This document shows positions 8,196-16,514 of a DNA stretch of 64,000 bases, in pieces. Location: NCBI GenBank assembly GCA_031459855.1, contig JAVKHP010000001.1, positions 664,059-728,058 on the forward strand, written 5' to 3'. The notes beneath the pieces were generated by a model, which was not told where the DNA came from, did no database searches, and was given only the letters and a program-made list of their open reading frames with translations. Each line of letters opens with the position of its first letter. Position 1 is the first letter of the stretch. Source of the DNA: Armatimonadota bacterium. GTDB lineage: Bacteria; Sysuimicrobiota; Sysuimicrobiia; Sysuimicrobiales; Humicultoraceae. The position numbers and the translations under genes were made by a program.

Positions 8196-9143
8196 GTGAC
8201 GTTCGCGCAGGTCGAGGAGGCCCGGCGGGTGCTGCGCGCCTACCTGGCGCCCAGCCGCCTGGTGCCCGCCGAGGCCCTCGCGCGGCGGGTCGGCGTGCCG
8301 GTCTTCCTGAAGCTCGAGACCGACCTCCCCACCGGGTCGTTCAAGCCGCGCGGGGCCCTCTACGCGCTGTGGACGCGCCAGCAGCGCGGGCGGGTGACCG
8401 AGGTCGTGGCCGCCAGCACCGGCAACCATGGGGCCGCGGTCGCCTACGCCGCGCGACAGCTGGGCGTACTGGCCACCATCTTCCTGCCACGCAATCCAAA
8501 TCCGGTGAAGCGGACCCGCATCGACGCGCTGGGCGCGCGGGTCGTCGAGCACGGCGCCGACCTGGCCGACGCCGCCCAGGCCGCGCGCGCGCACGCAGCG
8601 GCCACCGGGGCCTACGTGCTCGACGACGCCACCGACCCCGACCTGCCGGCCGGGACGGCCACCATCGGGTGTGAGATCGTTGAGCAGGCGCCCGAGGCGG
8701 CCGTGCTCTACGTCCCCATGGGCGATACGGCGCTCGTCCGCGGGGTGGCGCTGGCGGCCAGGCACCTGCGGCCTCAGATCCGCGTGATCGGCGTGCAGGC
8801 CGCGGGCGCGCCGGCCTACGTGCTGTCGTGGCGCGCAGGCCGGCCGGTGCCCACCGCCACCTGCACCACGATCGCCGATGGCCTGGCCACGCGCACGCCG
8901 GTGGCCGCCAACGTCGAGGCGATCCGGCGGCTGGTCGACGACGTGCGGCTGGTGAGCGACGAGGCCCTGCTCGAGGCGATCCGCGTGCTGCTGCTGGACG
9001 AGCACGTCGTGGCCGAGCCTGCCGGTGCCGCAGCCACCGCCGCGCTGCTGGCCGAGGACACGCCCCCGACCGCGCCGGTGGTGCTGCTGGTCACCGGCGC
9101 CAACATCGCGCCCGACGTGCTGCGCCGGGCGCTGGCCCCGTGA
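8196..9143 (+). CDS. PLP-dependent threonine/serine dehydratase-like enzyme
   Basis: A fold-type II pyridoxal-phosphate enzyme. The Schiff-base lysine is in TGSFKPRGALYALW near residue 46, and the phosphate/substrate loop is ASTGNHGAAVAYAA. The family eliminates water or another leaving group from hydroxy amino acids to give 2-oxo acids. The usual glycine-rich PLP-phosphate loop (GGGGL) is replaced by VPMGDTALVRGVA, as I recall from some IlvA/EutB-like relatives, so the substrate is uncertain. I chose GTG 8196 because GGGGGAGG ends 6 nt upstream; in-frame starts also exist at 8160 and 8190. Confidence 0.85.
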   Translation: MTFAQVEEARRVLRAYLAPSRLVPAEALARRVGVPVFLKLETDLPTGSFKPRGALYALWTRQQRGRVTEVVAASTGNHGAAVAYAARQLGVLATIFLPRNPNPVKRTRIDALGARVVEHGADLADAAQAARAHAAATGAYVLDDATDPDLPAGTATIGCEIVEQAPEAAVLYVPMGDTALVRGVALAARHLRPQIRVIGVQAAGAPAYVLSWRAGRPVPTATCTTIADGLATRTPVAANVEAIRRLVDDVRLVSDEALLEAIRVLLLDEHVVAEPAGAAATAALLAEDTPPTAPVVLLVTGANIAPDVLRRALAP

Positions 9144-9154
9144 GGAGCGGGCCG

Positions 9155-10924
9155 GTGCGCCGCAGGACCACACCCCGCGTCCCCGCCACCGTCCGCCTGG
9201 CCCTGCTGTACCTCGCGGTGGTGCTGGCCGGGGGCGCTGCGCCGGGCGCCTCGGCACCCGCGCTGCCCGACCTCCCCAACCCCAAGGTCGCCGTCGACGC
9301 CCCGGAGCTCGGCCGGCCGGGCGGCACGCTGGTCGACGCGCAGAGCGGCGAACCGCGCACGTTCAATCCGGTCATCATCACCGATGCGTCGTCGGGGGCG
9401 GTGGTGGCGCCGCTCTTCGACACCCTCGTCGAGAGCAACTACCTGACCGGCGAGATGGAACCGGCCCTCGCCGAGTCCTGGACCCTGTCGCCCGACCGTC
9501 GCACCTGGACGTTCGTGCTGCGCGCCGGGCTGCGGTGGTCCGACGGCCGCCCCCTGACGACCGACGACGTGGCCTTCAGCCTCCAGGTGATCTTCACCAA
9601 GGGCGTGCAGAGCACCGCCGCCGACCTCCTCACCTTCAAGGGACAGCCGGTGCGCTGGCAGGTGCTGGACGCGCGTCGCATCGCCCTCACCACGCCCGCA
9701 CCCGTGGGCTTCTTCCTCCGCCTGGTCAGCAGCGTGACGATCGTGCCCCGCCACAAGCTGCAGGCGGCGCTGGCGCGCGGCGGCGCCGCCTTCAACACCG
9801 CCTGGGGCATCAACACGCCGCCCCGCGAGCTGGTGGGCAGCGGGCCGTTCGTGATGCAGAGCTACGTCTTCGGCCAGCGGGCCATCTACCGGCGGAACCC
9901 GTACTACTGGCAGGTGGACCGCGCCGGGAGGCGCCTGCCCTACCTCGACCGGTACGTGGTGCTGTTCGTGCGCAACCAGGACGCCGAGCGGCTCAAGTTC
10001 CTCGCGGGCGAGATCGACCTCTACAGCGCGCGCCCCCGCGAGTACGCCGAGCTCAAGGCCGGCGAGCGCGCGGGGAACTACACGGTGTACGACGGGCCCG
10101 AGACGTTCTCGTCGCAGTACCTGGTCTTTAACCAGAACCCCCGGGGCCTGGCCCCACCCAAGCTCACGTGGTTCCAGGACGTGCGCTTCCGCCGCGCCCT
10201 CAACCACGCCATCGACCGCGACACCATCGTCAAGCAGGTCTACCTGGGCCGGGCCACGCCCGCGTGGAGTCCCGTCAGCATCGCCAACCGGCTCTACTAC
10301 AATCCGAACGTCCGGCGGTATCCGTACGACCTGGCCCGCGCCCGGCAGCTGCTGGAGGAGGCCGGGTTCCGCAAGGGAACCGACGGCCGGCTGCGAGACG
10401 CGCAGGGCAACGGGGTGGCGTTCACCCTCTCGGTGAGCGCCGAGAGCCCGGACGGGATCGCCATCGGCAACCTGGTGCGGCAGGACTTCGAGCGGCTCGG
10501 CATCACGGTGCTCTTCGCCCCCGAGCCCTTCGCCAACCTCGTGACCAAGCTCGACAACACCTTCCGCTGGGACGCCATCATCATCGGGCTCACCGGCGAC
10601 ATCGAGCCCGGCGTCGCCCGCACCTACTGGCTGTCCTCGGGCGCGCTGCACGACTGGAACCCGCGCCAGCCCACGCCGGCCACCGCCTGGGAGGCCGAGA
10701 TCGACCGCATCTTCGAGCAGGTGGCGCAGGAGGTGGACCCCGCACGCCGCCGGGCGCTCTACTTCCGCTGGCAGGAGATCGTGGCCGACCAGGTGCCGGT
10801 CATGTACTTCACCAACCCCAAGACCCAGCCGGTGGTGCGCAACACCCTGGGCAACACCCGGCTGGGCCTCCAGGGCGCGACGGGCCTGCTGGCGTGGCGG
10901 TACTACCGGACGGGGCGGCGGTAG
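9155..10924 (+). CDS. ABC transporter substrate-binding protein, family 5
   Basis: A 589-residue secreted binding protein of the peptide/nickel (DppA/OppA) family. A signal peptide (ATVRLALLYLAVVLAGG) precedes the family motifs: GGTLVDAQSGEPRTFNP, ALAESWTLSPDRRTWTFVLR, SDGRPLTTDDVAFSLQ and VRFRRALNHAIDRDTI. Such proteins feed dipeptide or oligopeptide permeases, but no permease or ATPase genes are adjacent, so this is an orphan component. The GTG at 9155 has GGAG 8 nt upstream; another GTG lies at 9140. It follows the dehydratase by 11 nt. Confidence 0.9.
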   Translation: MRRRTTPRVPATVRLALLYLAVVLAGGAAPGASAPALPDLPNPKVAVDAPELGRPGGTLVDAQSGEPRTFNPVIITDASSGAVVAPLFDTLVESNYLTGEMEPALAESWTLSPDRRTWTFVLRAGLRWSDGRPLTTDDVAFSLQVIFTKGVQSTAADLLTFKGQPVRWQVLDARRIALTTPAPVGFFLRLVSSVTIVPRHKLQAALARGGAAFNTAWGINTPPRELVGSGPFVMQSYVFGQRAIYRRNPYYWQVDRAGRRLPYLDRYVVLFVRNQDAERLKFLAGEIDLYSARPREYAELKAGERAGNYTVYDGPETFSSQYLVFNQNPRGLAPPKLTWFQDVRFRRALNHAIDRDTIVKQVYLGRATPAWSPVSIANRLYYNPNVRRYPYDLARARQLLEEAGFRKGTDGRLRDAQGNGVAFTLSVSAESPDGIAIGNLVRQDFERLGITVLFAPEPFANLVTKLDNTFRWDAIIIGLTGDIEPGVARTYWLSSGALHDWNPRQPTPATAWEAEIDRIFEQVAQEVDPARRRALYFRWQEIVADQVPVMYFTNPKTQPVVRNTLGNTRLGLQGATGLLAWRYYRTGRR

Positions 10925-11119
10925 GGAGTCCCAGCCCCGGGCCGCGCCGGTAAGCGCACCACAGATGCTCCTGACCGGAGTGACGGGCACGCGCGAGAAT
11001 GGACCCGCTGGTTCCTCCGTGGGGTATCACCGTCGCAGACCGCTGGCCATCCCCCGTTCGACCTGGCATCGACGTAGTGTGCGCCGGCCTGCTGCAGCGC
11101 GAGCCGGCGCGTGCCGCCC

Positions 11120-12520
11120 ATGACGGCACAGGCCTCAAGCCACGTCGACGTGGTCGTCGCCGGGGGCGGAAATGCGGCCCTGTGCGCCGCGCTCGCGGCC
11201 CGGGCGCGCGGCGCCACCGTCGCCGTCCTGGAACGGGCACCGCAGCACATGCGCGGGGGGAACAGCCGCCACACCCGCAACCTGCGGTGCGCCCACGACG
11301 CGCCCCACGCCTACGTGACCGGCGTCTACACGGAAGAGGAGTTCCTCGACGACCTCCTCGGCGTCACCGGGCACGCCACCAACCACGACCTGGCCCGGCT
11401 CCTCGTCAGGGAGTCGGCGACGGTTCCGGACTGGATGGCGGCGCAGGGGGTCAGGTGGCAGCCCCCGCTCGCCGGCACCCTGGCGCTGCACCGCACGAAT
11501 CTCTTCTTCCTGGGCGGGGGGAAAGCGCTCCTCAACACGTACTACGCGCGCGCCGAGCGGCTGGGCGTGTGGATCCGCTACGAGACGGCGGTGACCGACC
11601 TCCTCCTGGACGGGCGCCGCCTGGAGGGGGTCCGGCTCGCCGACGGCACTGTCCTGCGCGCCCGCGCAGCAGTCATCGCCACCGGCGGCTTCGAGGCCGA
11701 TCTCGGGTGGCTGGCCGAGTACTGGGGTCCGGCGGCCCACAACTTCCTCGTGCGCGGGACGCCGTACAACGACGGTGCCATGCTGCGCCTGCTGCTGCGC
11801 TGCGGCGCGCGCTGCGCGGGCGATCCGCGGGAGTTCCACGGGGTGGCCATCGACGCCCGCGCCCCGAAGTACGATGGGGGCATCGTGACGCGGGTCGACG
11901 CGATCCCCTTCGGCATCGTCGTCAACCGCCTCGGCCACCGCTTCTACGACGAGGGCGAACAACTCTGGCCCAAGCGGTACGCGATCTGGGGCAAGCTCAT
12001 CGCCCAGCAGCCGGATCAGATCGCGTTCGTGGTGCTCGACGCGCGGGCGATCCGCCGCTTCATCCCCCCGCTGTTCCCACCGATCACGGCCCCCTCGCTG
12101 GTGGAGCTCGCCGGCCAGCTCGAGGCGCAGTTCGGCGTCGACCGGCAGGCGCTGGTGCGCACCATCGAGGAGTTCAACCGCGCCGCTGCCCACAACACCC
12201 GCATCGTGCCCGACGTGCTGGACGGGGCCTGCACGCGGAACCTGGATCCGCCCAAGAGCAACTGGGCGTTGCCCGTCGCGACCCCGCCGTTCTTCGCGTT
12301 CCCCCTGCGCCCCGGGGTCACGTTCACGTACATGGGGGTAGCCGTGGACGCCGCCGCGCGCGTCCTGCGTCAGGACGGGGTGCCCTTCCACAACCTCTAC
12401 GCCGCTGGGGAGATCATGGCAGGCAACATCCTGACCCGCGGGTACCTGGCGGGCATCGGCATGACCATCGGGACCGTGTTCGGCCGTATCGCGGGCACGC
12501 ACGCCGCCGCCCATGCGTGA
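11120..12520 (+). CDS. tcuA: FAD-dependent tricarballylate dehydrogenase TcuA
   Basis: A 466-residue flavoprotein of the succinate dehydrogenase/fumarate reductase flavoprotein family. The dinucleotide motif VDVVVAGGGNAALCAALAAR is at the N-terminus, then RGGNSRHTRNLR, VIATGGFEAD, and a C-terminal FAD contact FHNLYAAGEIMAGN. TcuA oxidises tricarballylate to cis-aconitate and passes electrons to TcuB, encoded directly downstream. The ATG at 11120 was preferred over the GTG at 11111; neither has a strong ribosome site. A TAGTGT hexamer at 11075-11080 could be a -10 box. Confidence 0.9.
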   Translation: MTAQASSHVDVVVAGGGNAALCAALAARARGATVAVLERAPQHMRGGNSRHTRNLRCAHDAPHAYVTGVYTEEEFLDDLLGVTGHATNHDLARLLVRESATVPDWMAAQGVRWQPPLAGTLALHRTNLFFLGGGKALLNTYYARAERLGVWIRYETAVTDLLLDGRRLEGVRLADGTVLRARAAVIATGGFEADLGWLAEYWGPAAHNFLVRGTPYNDGAMLRLLLRCGARCAGDPREFHGVAIDARAPKYDGGIVTRVDAIPFGIVVNRLGHRFYDEGEQLWPKRYAIWGKLIAQQPDQIAFVVLDARAIRRFIPPLFPPITAPSLVELAGQLEAQFGVDRQALVRTIEEFNRAAAHNTRIVPDVLDGACTRNLDPPKSNWALPVATPPFFAFPLRPGVTFTYMGVAVDAAARVLRQDGVPFHNLYAAGEIMAGNILTRGYLAGIGMTIGTVFGRIAGTHAAAHA

Positions 12521-13679
12521 CCCTGACCTGGCGCGCGAGGCCACGCGGCAGCTGACGATCTGCAACGCGTGCCGCTACTGCGAGGGGTACTGCGCCGTCT
12601 TCCCCGCTCTGGAGTTGCGCCAGACGTTTACAGGAGGCGACATCGCCTACCTCGCCAGCCTCTGCCACGACTGCCGCGCCTGCTACTACGCGTGCATGTA
12701 CGCGCCGCCGCACCCGTTCGCCGTCAACCTTCCCCGCACGCTGGCGGCGGTGCGCACCGACACGTATCGACGTCACACGTGGCCAGCGGTCCTGGGCCAG
12801 CTGCACAGCCGGTCCACGGCCGCGGCGGTCGTCGCCGCCGGGGTGGCGCTGCTGGTGACGTTGTGGGCCGCCTGGCTCGCGGGCGAGCGGCTGTTCCAGG
12901 TCCACACCGGTCCGGGCGCGTTCTACCGCGTGATTCCCCACTGGGCCATGCTGGTCGTGGGGCTGGGGCTGGGCGGCTACTGGATGGCCGTGTGGGCCAT
13001 CGCCGGCGTGCGCTTCTGGCGTGAGTCCACCACGGGCGCGATGCGCGTTCAGGCCCGGGCGCTGGGCCTGGCTGCGTGGGACGTCCTCCGGCTGCGGTGG
13101 CTTGGCGGAGGCGACGCCGGGTGCCCGTATCCCACCGAACGCCCCTCCCAGAGCCGGCGGATCTCCCACGGCCTGGTGTTCTACGGGTTCCTCGCCGCCT
13201 TTGCATCCACGACGTCGGCGGCCATCTATCAGGAACTGCTCGGCAGGCTCCCACCCTACCCTGTGGTCAGCCTGCCGGTCCTCCTGGGCAGCGCCGGCGG
13301 CGTGGCCATGATCGCCGGGTGTCTGGGGCTGTGGCAGCAGAAACGTCACAGCGACCAGGCGCCCGCGGCCGCCGAGACCCTGGGGAGCGACTACGTCTTC
13401 CTGATAGCCCTGGGCATGACCAACGTGACGGGCATGCTGACGCTCTTCCTCCGCCAGACCCCGTTGATGGGCGTTACGCTCGCCGTGCATCTCGGGACCG
13501 TGGCGGGCCTGTACGTCACCGCCGCCCACGGGAAGTTCATCCACGCCGTCTATCGCGTGCTCGCGCTCGTGCGCAGCCGCGCCGAGCAGCGCACGGGCCA
13601 CCTCCCTCTGGAGGTCGCCCCCGCAGCCCGACATCACGCAGGAGCGATCGATCCTGACGGGTCCGTCCCGCCTCAGTGA
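12513..13679 (+). CDS. tcuB: Tricarballylate utilisation Fe-S membrane protein TcuB
   Basis: A 388-residue protein. The N-terminal third carries two iron-sulfur motifs, CNACRYCEGYCAVFP and CHDCRACYYACMYAPP, and the remainder has several membrane helices (for example VAGLYVTAAHGKFIHAVYR). TcuB reoxidises the flavin of TcuA and delivers electrons to the quinone pool. Its ATG overlaps the end of tcuA by 8 nt, so the pair is coupled. No TcuC carrier or TcuR regulator is seen. The stop codon lies inside a perfect 13-bp tandem repeat (13671-13696). Confidence 0.9.
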   Translation: MRDPDLAREATRQLTICNACRYCEGYCAVFPALELRQTFTGGDIAYLASLCHDCRACYYACMYAPPHPFAVNLPRTLAAVRTDTYRRHTWPAVLGQLHSRSTAAAVVAAGVALLVTLWAAWLAGERLFQVHTGPGAFYRVIPHWAMLVVGLGLGGYWMAVWAIAGVRFWRESTTGAMRVQARALGLAAWDVLRLRWLGGGDAGCPYPTERPSQSRRISHGLVFYGFLAAFASTTSAAIYQELLGRLPPYPVVSLPVLLGSAGGVAMIAGCLGLWQQKRHSDQAPAAAETLGSDYVFLIALGMTNVTGMLTLFLRQTPLMGVTLAVHLGTVAGLYVTAAHGKFIHAVYRVLALVRSRAEQRTGHLPLEVAPAARHHAGAIDPDGSVPPQ

Positions 13680-13696
13680 CGACCCTCAGTGACGAC
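13671..13696. repeat. Perfect 13-bp tandem duplication at the tcuB stop
   Basis: CCTCAGTGACGAC occurs twice head to tail (13671-13683 and 13684-13696). The TGA in the first copy ends tcuB. The 13680-13881 stretch otherwise contains the inverted repeat GGCCGTG-A-CACGGCC at 13735-13749, a possible transcription end, and no gene that I can support. Confidence 0.85.
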
Positions 13697-13881
13697 CGCA
13701 GGATCTGGTCGGTCGCCAAACTGGGGCCGTGATTGGCCGTGACACGGCCGGCCCTCGTTCCCCAGCGACGCGGTGTCGGGTCAGCGAGAGCTACGGCACC
13801 CCAGCCTGCGCCCTCCGCACACCAGCCAGGACGGCACGGAAGGTGGCGGCCGGCGCCTCTTGACGTCTGACACCAGTGCCC

Positions 13882-14355
13882 TCACCGTGGCCCCTGCGCG
13901 AACTCGAGCACTGTGGGCCGTACCAGCCGCTCGTAGTCGGCGTAGGCGATGGTCATGGTCTCGCGGTGCGTGCCGGCGTTGAAGGTGATCTCGCGGTTAC
14001 GGGTCAGGGCCCGGTCGACGTAGACGGGCACGTTGTAGAGGTGGCCGAACGGCGGCATGGCGCCGACCTCACAGTCGGGGAAGACGTCGGCGAACTCGCG
14101 CTCGTGCGCCAGGCGTACCGTCCCGGCACCGAGCTGCTGTTTGAGACGCACCAGGTCCACCCGGTAAGGAGCGGGCAGTACGAGCATGACCAGGCGGTCG
14201 TCGACGGTGGCCATCACGACCTTGGCGACCTCGTAGCCGCTCACGTGCTCGGCGGCCGCGATCTCCTGCGCGGTGAAGGCCGGCGGGTGCGGCGTGACGC
14301 GGTAGGCCACCCCGGCCTCCCTGCACATTTGCTCCAGGCGCTCCCGGCAGGTCAC
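13882..14355 (-). CDS. YbaK/ProX-type aminoacyl-tRNA deacylase
   Basis: A 157-residue single-domain protein of the YbaK/EbsC family. Family features are VTPHPPAFTAQEIAAAEHVSG, EVAKVVMATVDDRLVMLVLP with the conserved lysine in AKVV, and the C-terminal MPPFGHLYNVPVYVD. Members hydrolyse wrongly charged tRNAs (Cys-tRNA-Pro, Ala-tRNA-Pro) in trans. The ATG at 14355 has AGGAGGTGCC just upstream. It is monocistronic and convergent with tcuB. The specificity cannot be read from the sequence. Confidence 0.87.
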   Translation of the reverse strand: MTCRERLEQMCREAGVAYRVTPHPPAFTAQEIAAAEHVSGYEVAKVVMATVDDRLVMLVLPAPYRVDLVRLKQQLGAGTVRLAHEREFADVFPDCEVGAMPPFGHLYNVPVYVDRALTRNREITFNAGTHRETMTIAYADYERLVRPTVLEFAQGPR

Positions 14356-14735
14356 AAGGCACCTCCTCTCCCGGCTGAGGGATCCGTAGGCTCACCTCCA
14401 GCATGGCACGGGCTGGCGCCGGCCGCCACAGGGGGCCGGCCACGCCGCAGCGCCGGCAGGTCCGGACCCTGCCGGTGCTCCACCGACTCGTCTCGATGGC
14501 CAGCGGCCAGGTGCGTACCGGCAACTCGTTCGGCCCACGCGCCCATGGTGCGGCAGCTGGCGGTCGGCGCGCGCGGCAGCGGTTGCTCCACGCGTCCGTG
14601 GATCGGCAGAAACTCGACTGGCCACGACCCGCCACGCAGTCGGTTGCCCCACGCGCCCGTGGATCGGCAGCGATCGACCAGCGCTGGGCTCCGGGGTGGT
14701 ACGCGGCGCGACCACGCACGACGCTCCGGCGAGAA
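14356..14735. other. Long intergenic region with imperfect repeats
   Basis: There is no convincing gene between the YbaK start and the operator at 14736. Several frames are open by virtue of GC content but have no family features or good starts. The notable content is a three-copy repeat (14535-14670) described separately. Confidence 0.6.
14535..14670. repeat. Three imperfect copies of a dyad-containing repeat
   Basis: The core CCACGCGYCCRTGG (itself an inverted repeat, CCACG/CGTGG) followed by RTSCGGCAG occurs at about 14535, 14588 and 14649, spaced 53 and 61 bp. The last two copies extend leftward over CGGTTGCYC and are nearly identical over about 30 bp. A weaker relative may lie near 14477. 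They could be binding sites or a REP-like extragenic element. Confidence 0.6.
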
Positions 14736-14781
14736 ATCGGGCGGCCAGCCGAGGGCGACGGTCTCCCGGCCGTGGTTTAAT
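14736..14781 (+). promoter_or_regulatory. 18-bp dyad operator plus -10 box, small ORF/MgtC unit
   Basis: The dyad ATCGGGC-GGCC-AGCCGAG lies at 14736-14753 and a -10 hexamer TTTAAT at 14776-14781, 31.5 bp from the dyad centre. The predicted transcript start near 14788 coincides with an ATG that opens a 29-codon leaderless reading frame. Confidence 0.55.
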
Positions 14782-14787
14782 GGAAGC

Positions 14788-14877
14788 ATGGGAGCGTCTC
14801 TTGTTCGGCATGGGCGCAGTGGCGTCGACCGACCGCTGGCCCACCAGCCACATCCTACCGAGGGGAGGAGACCGTGA
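14788..14877 (+). CDS. Possible leaderless 29-aa upstream ORF
   Basis: An ATG sits at the predicted transcription start of the 14736 promoter. The frame runs 29 codons (MGASLVRHGRSGVDRPLAHQ...) and its TGA overlaps the ATG of the next gene (TGATG). This arrangement suits a leader peptide whose translation is coupled to the small membrane protein. It could equally be chance; no family is recognised. Confidence 0.3.
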   Translation: MGASLVRHGRSGVDRPLAHQPHPTEGRRP

Positions 14878-15008
14878 TGAGAGTGCTCCCGCCCGTCGTG
14901 CGCTGGACCCTGCTGGGAGCGGGCGTGCTGTCGGGCCTGGCCCTGGGGGCGCTGGCCGCGTACACCCTCTACGTCGCCTGGCGCTGGCACCAGGCCGCCG
15001 GCGCCTAA
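14877..15008 (+). CDS. Small single-span membrane protein, 43 aa
   Basis: The ATG at 14877 follows AGGGGAGGAGACC, one of the best ribosome sites in the region, and opens a 43-codon gene ending TAA. The peptide is a short basic head (MRVLPPVVRW), one hydrophobic helix (TLLGAGVLSGLALGALAAYT) and a WRWHQ tail, consistent with a small inner-membrane protein. It lies 9 nt before the MgtC-family gene, so it may be an accessory or regulator of that transporter. I know no family for it. Confidence 0.65.
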   Translation: MRVLPPVVRWTLLGAGVLSGLALGALAAYTLYVAWRWHQAAGA

Positions 15009-15017
15009 ACCCCGCCC

Positions 15018-16298
15018 GTGACCGGCGGGCACGACGTCTTTCAACCGGCCATCGGGACCGACGTCGTCCTCCTGCGGCTGGTGGTCGCGGCCGCGCTGGG
15101 CGGCCTCATCGGCATCGAGCGTGAGCGCGCCGAGGGCACCGGCTCGCCGCAGTTCGCCGGGGTGCGGACGTTCCCGCTGTTCAGTGTGCTCGGCGCGGTC
15201 GTGGCCCTGGCGTCGGGCCAGATCGGGTCCGCCGTCATTGCGGGGTTCGCGGCGGTGGCCGCGCTGGTCGTCGTCTCGTACCTGCGCAGCAGTCGCCGCG
15301 ACATCGGCACGACCACCGAGACCGCCGCGCTCGCCACCTACTGGGTGGGTGTGCTGGCGGGCGCCGGCGCGCTGCTGCTGGCGGCCGTGCTGGGCATCGG
15401 CATGACGGTGCTGCTGGCGTCCAAGGAGCGCCTGGAGGCGTTTCCCCGCGGGCTTAGCCGTGACGAGGTGCAGGCGGCGCTGGTGCTGGCCGTGATCGCG
15501 GCCGTGGTGCTGCCGCTGCTGCCCGACGCGCGGTACGGTCCGTGGGGCGTCTGGAACCCCCGTCACCTGTGGGGCATGGTGGTGCTCGTCTGCGGGCTGT
15601 CGTTCGTCGCGTTCGTCGGCATGCGGATCTGGGGCGAGGCGCGTGGCCTGTACGCCAGCGGGCTGCTGGGCGGCCTGGTCTCCAGCACGGCGGTCACGGT
15701 GTCGTTGGCGACGCGCTCCCGTGAGGAGCCGGTACGCGCCGTGCCGCTGGCGGCCGCCGCGGGCCTGGCGTCGCTGGTGATGCTGGTGCGCGTCGGCGTG
15801 CTCGCGGCGGTCGCCGGGCCGGCAGTGTTGCCGCTGCTGCTCCCGTTCCTCGGCGCGGCGCTGGCCGCCGGCGGGGCGGTCGTGGGGGCGCTGGCGCGGC
15901 GGCCAGCGCCGGCCCGCGCCGGCGCGCCGGGCCTGGGGAGCCCGTTCCGGTTGTCCCACGCGATGCGCTTCGCCGCCCTCTACGCGCTGGTGCTGCTCGC
16001 GGTCGAGGCAGCGGCGCGGTACACGGGGGCGTGGGGCGTGGCTGCTGCAGCCCTGCTCGCCGGTCTCACTGACGTGGACGCCATCACGCTGGCGCTGGCG
16101 AGCGCCGCCGGGGGTGACCTGCGTTCGGACTTGGCTGCGCGCGCCATCGCCCTCGCGGTGCTGTCGAACACGGTCGCCAAGGCGGCCTACGCCGCCTGGC
16201 TCGGCAGTCCCGCGTTCCGGCGCGCGATCCTCGCCGTGCAGGGTGCAGCGGTGCTGGCCGGGATGGCCGCGCTGGCCACGGTGCACCTGAGGACCTGA
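15018..16298 (+). CDS. MgtC/SapB family membrane protein with DUF4010 domain
   Basis: A 426-residue multi-pass membrane protein. The N-terminal ~130 residues carry the MgtC signature (LRLVVAAALGGLIGIERER and FAGVRTFPLFSVLGA), and the remainder is a DUF4010-type helical domain (GLLGGLVSSTAVTVSLATRS, AAALLAGLTDVDAITLALAS). MgtC proteins modulate magnesium homeostasis and F-ATPase in some pathogens; the role of the two-domain form is not established. The start is GTG 15018. It is probably co-transcribed with the 43-residue membrane protein and thus under the 14736 operator. Confidence 0.85.
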   Translation: MTGGHDVFQPAIGTDVVLLRLVVAAALGGLIGIERERAEGTGSPQFAGVRTFPLFSVLGAVVALASGQIGSAVIAGFAAVAALVVVSYLRSSRRDIGTTTETAALATYWVGVLAGAGALLLAAVLGIGMTVLLASKERLEAFPRGLSRDEVQAALVLAVIAAVVLPLLPDARYGPWGVWNPRHLWGMVVLVCGLSFVAFVGMRIWGEARGLYASGLLGGLVSSTAVTVSLATRSREEPVRAVPLAAAAGLASLVMLVRVGVLAAVAGPAVLPLLLPFLGAALAAGGAVVGALARRPAPARAGAPGLGSPFRLSHAMRFAALYALVLLAVEAAARYTGAWGVAAAALLAGLTDVDAITLALASAAGGDLRSDLAARAIALAVLSNTVAKAAYAAWLGSPAFRRAILAVQGAAVLAGMAALATVHLRT

Positions 16299-16419
16299 AC
16301 GGGCAGTGGGGCCTGCACGCAACGGGCGACGGCTGGACTCGCCGCGCACGCGGTCCCTCCCGGTGAGCGGTGTGCACGAGCGCATGGACTCGCCGCCCGG
16401 CGCGCCGGGCCGCCGCGGA

Positions 16420-16465
16420 ATCGGCTGGGGGCCCGATGGGCAGCGCTCACCGGGCCGTCTACGCT
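16420..16465 (+). promoter_or_regulatory. 18-bp dyad operator plus -10 box, efflux operon
   Basis: The dyad ATCGGCT-GGGG-GCCCGAT lies at 16420-16437 and TACGCT at 16460-16465, 31.5 bp from the centre. The predicted start near 16472 precedes the adaptor gene at 16515. The same -10 sequence TACGCT recurs at 21694 and 48756 with the same operator. Confidence 0.65.
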
Positions 16466-16514
16466 GCAGAGGGATCCGGCATATGACGACCTCGTTTTCC
16501 CGGGCCGCCACCAC

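Noticed and set aside
14535-14670. tRNA or structured RNA gene
   Set aside because: No cloverleaf or T-loop sequence; the signal is explained by a short dyad repeat.
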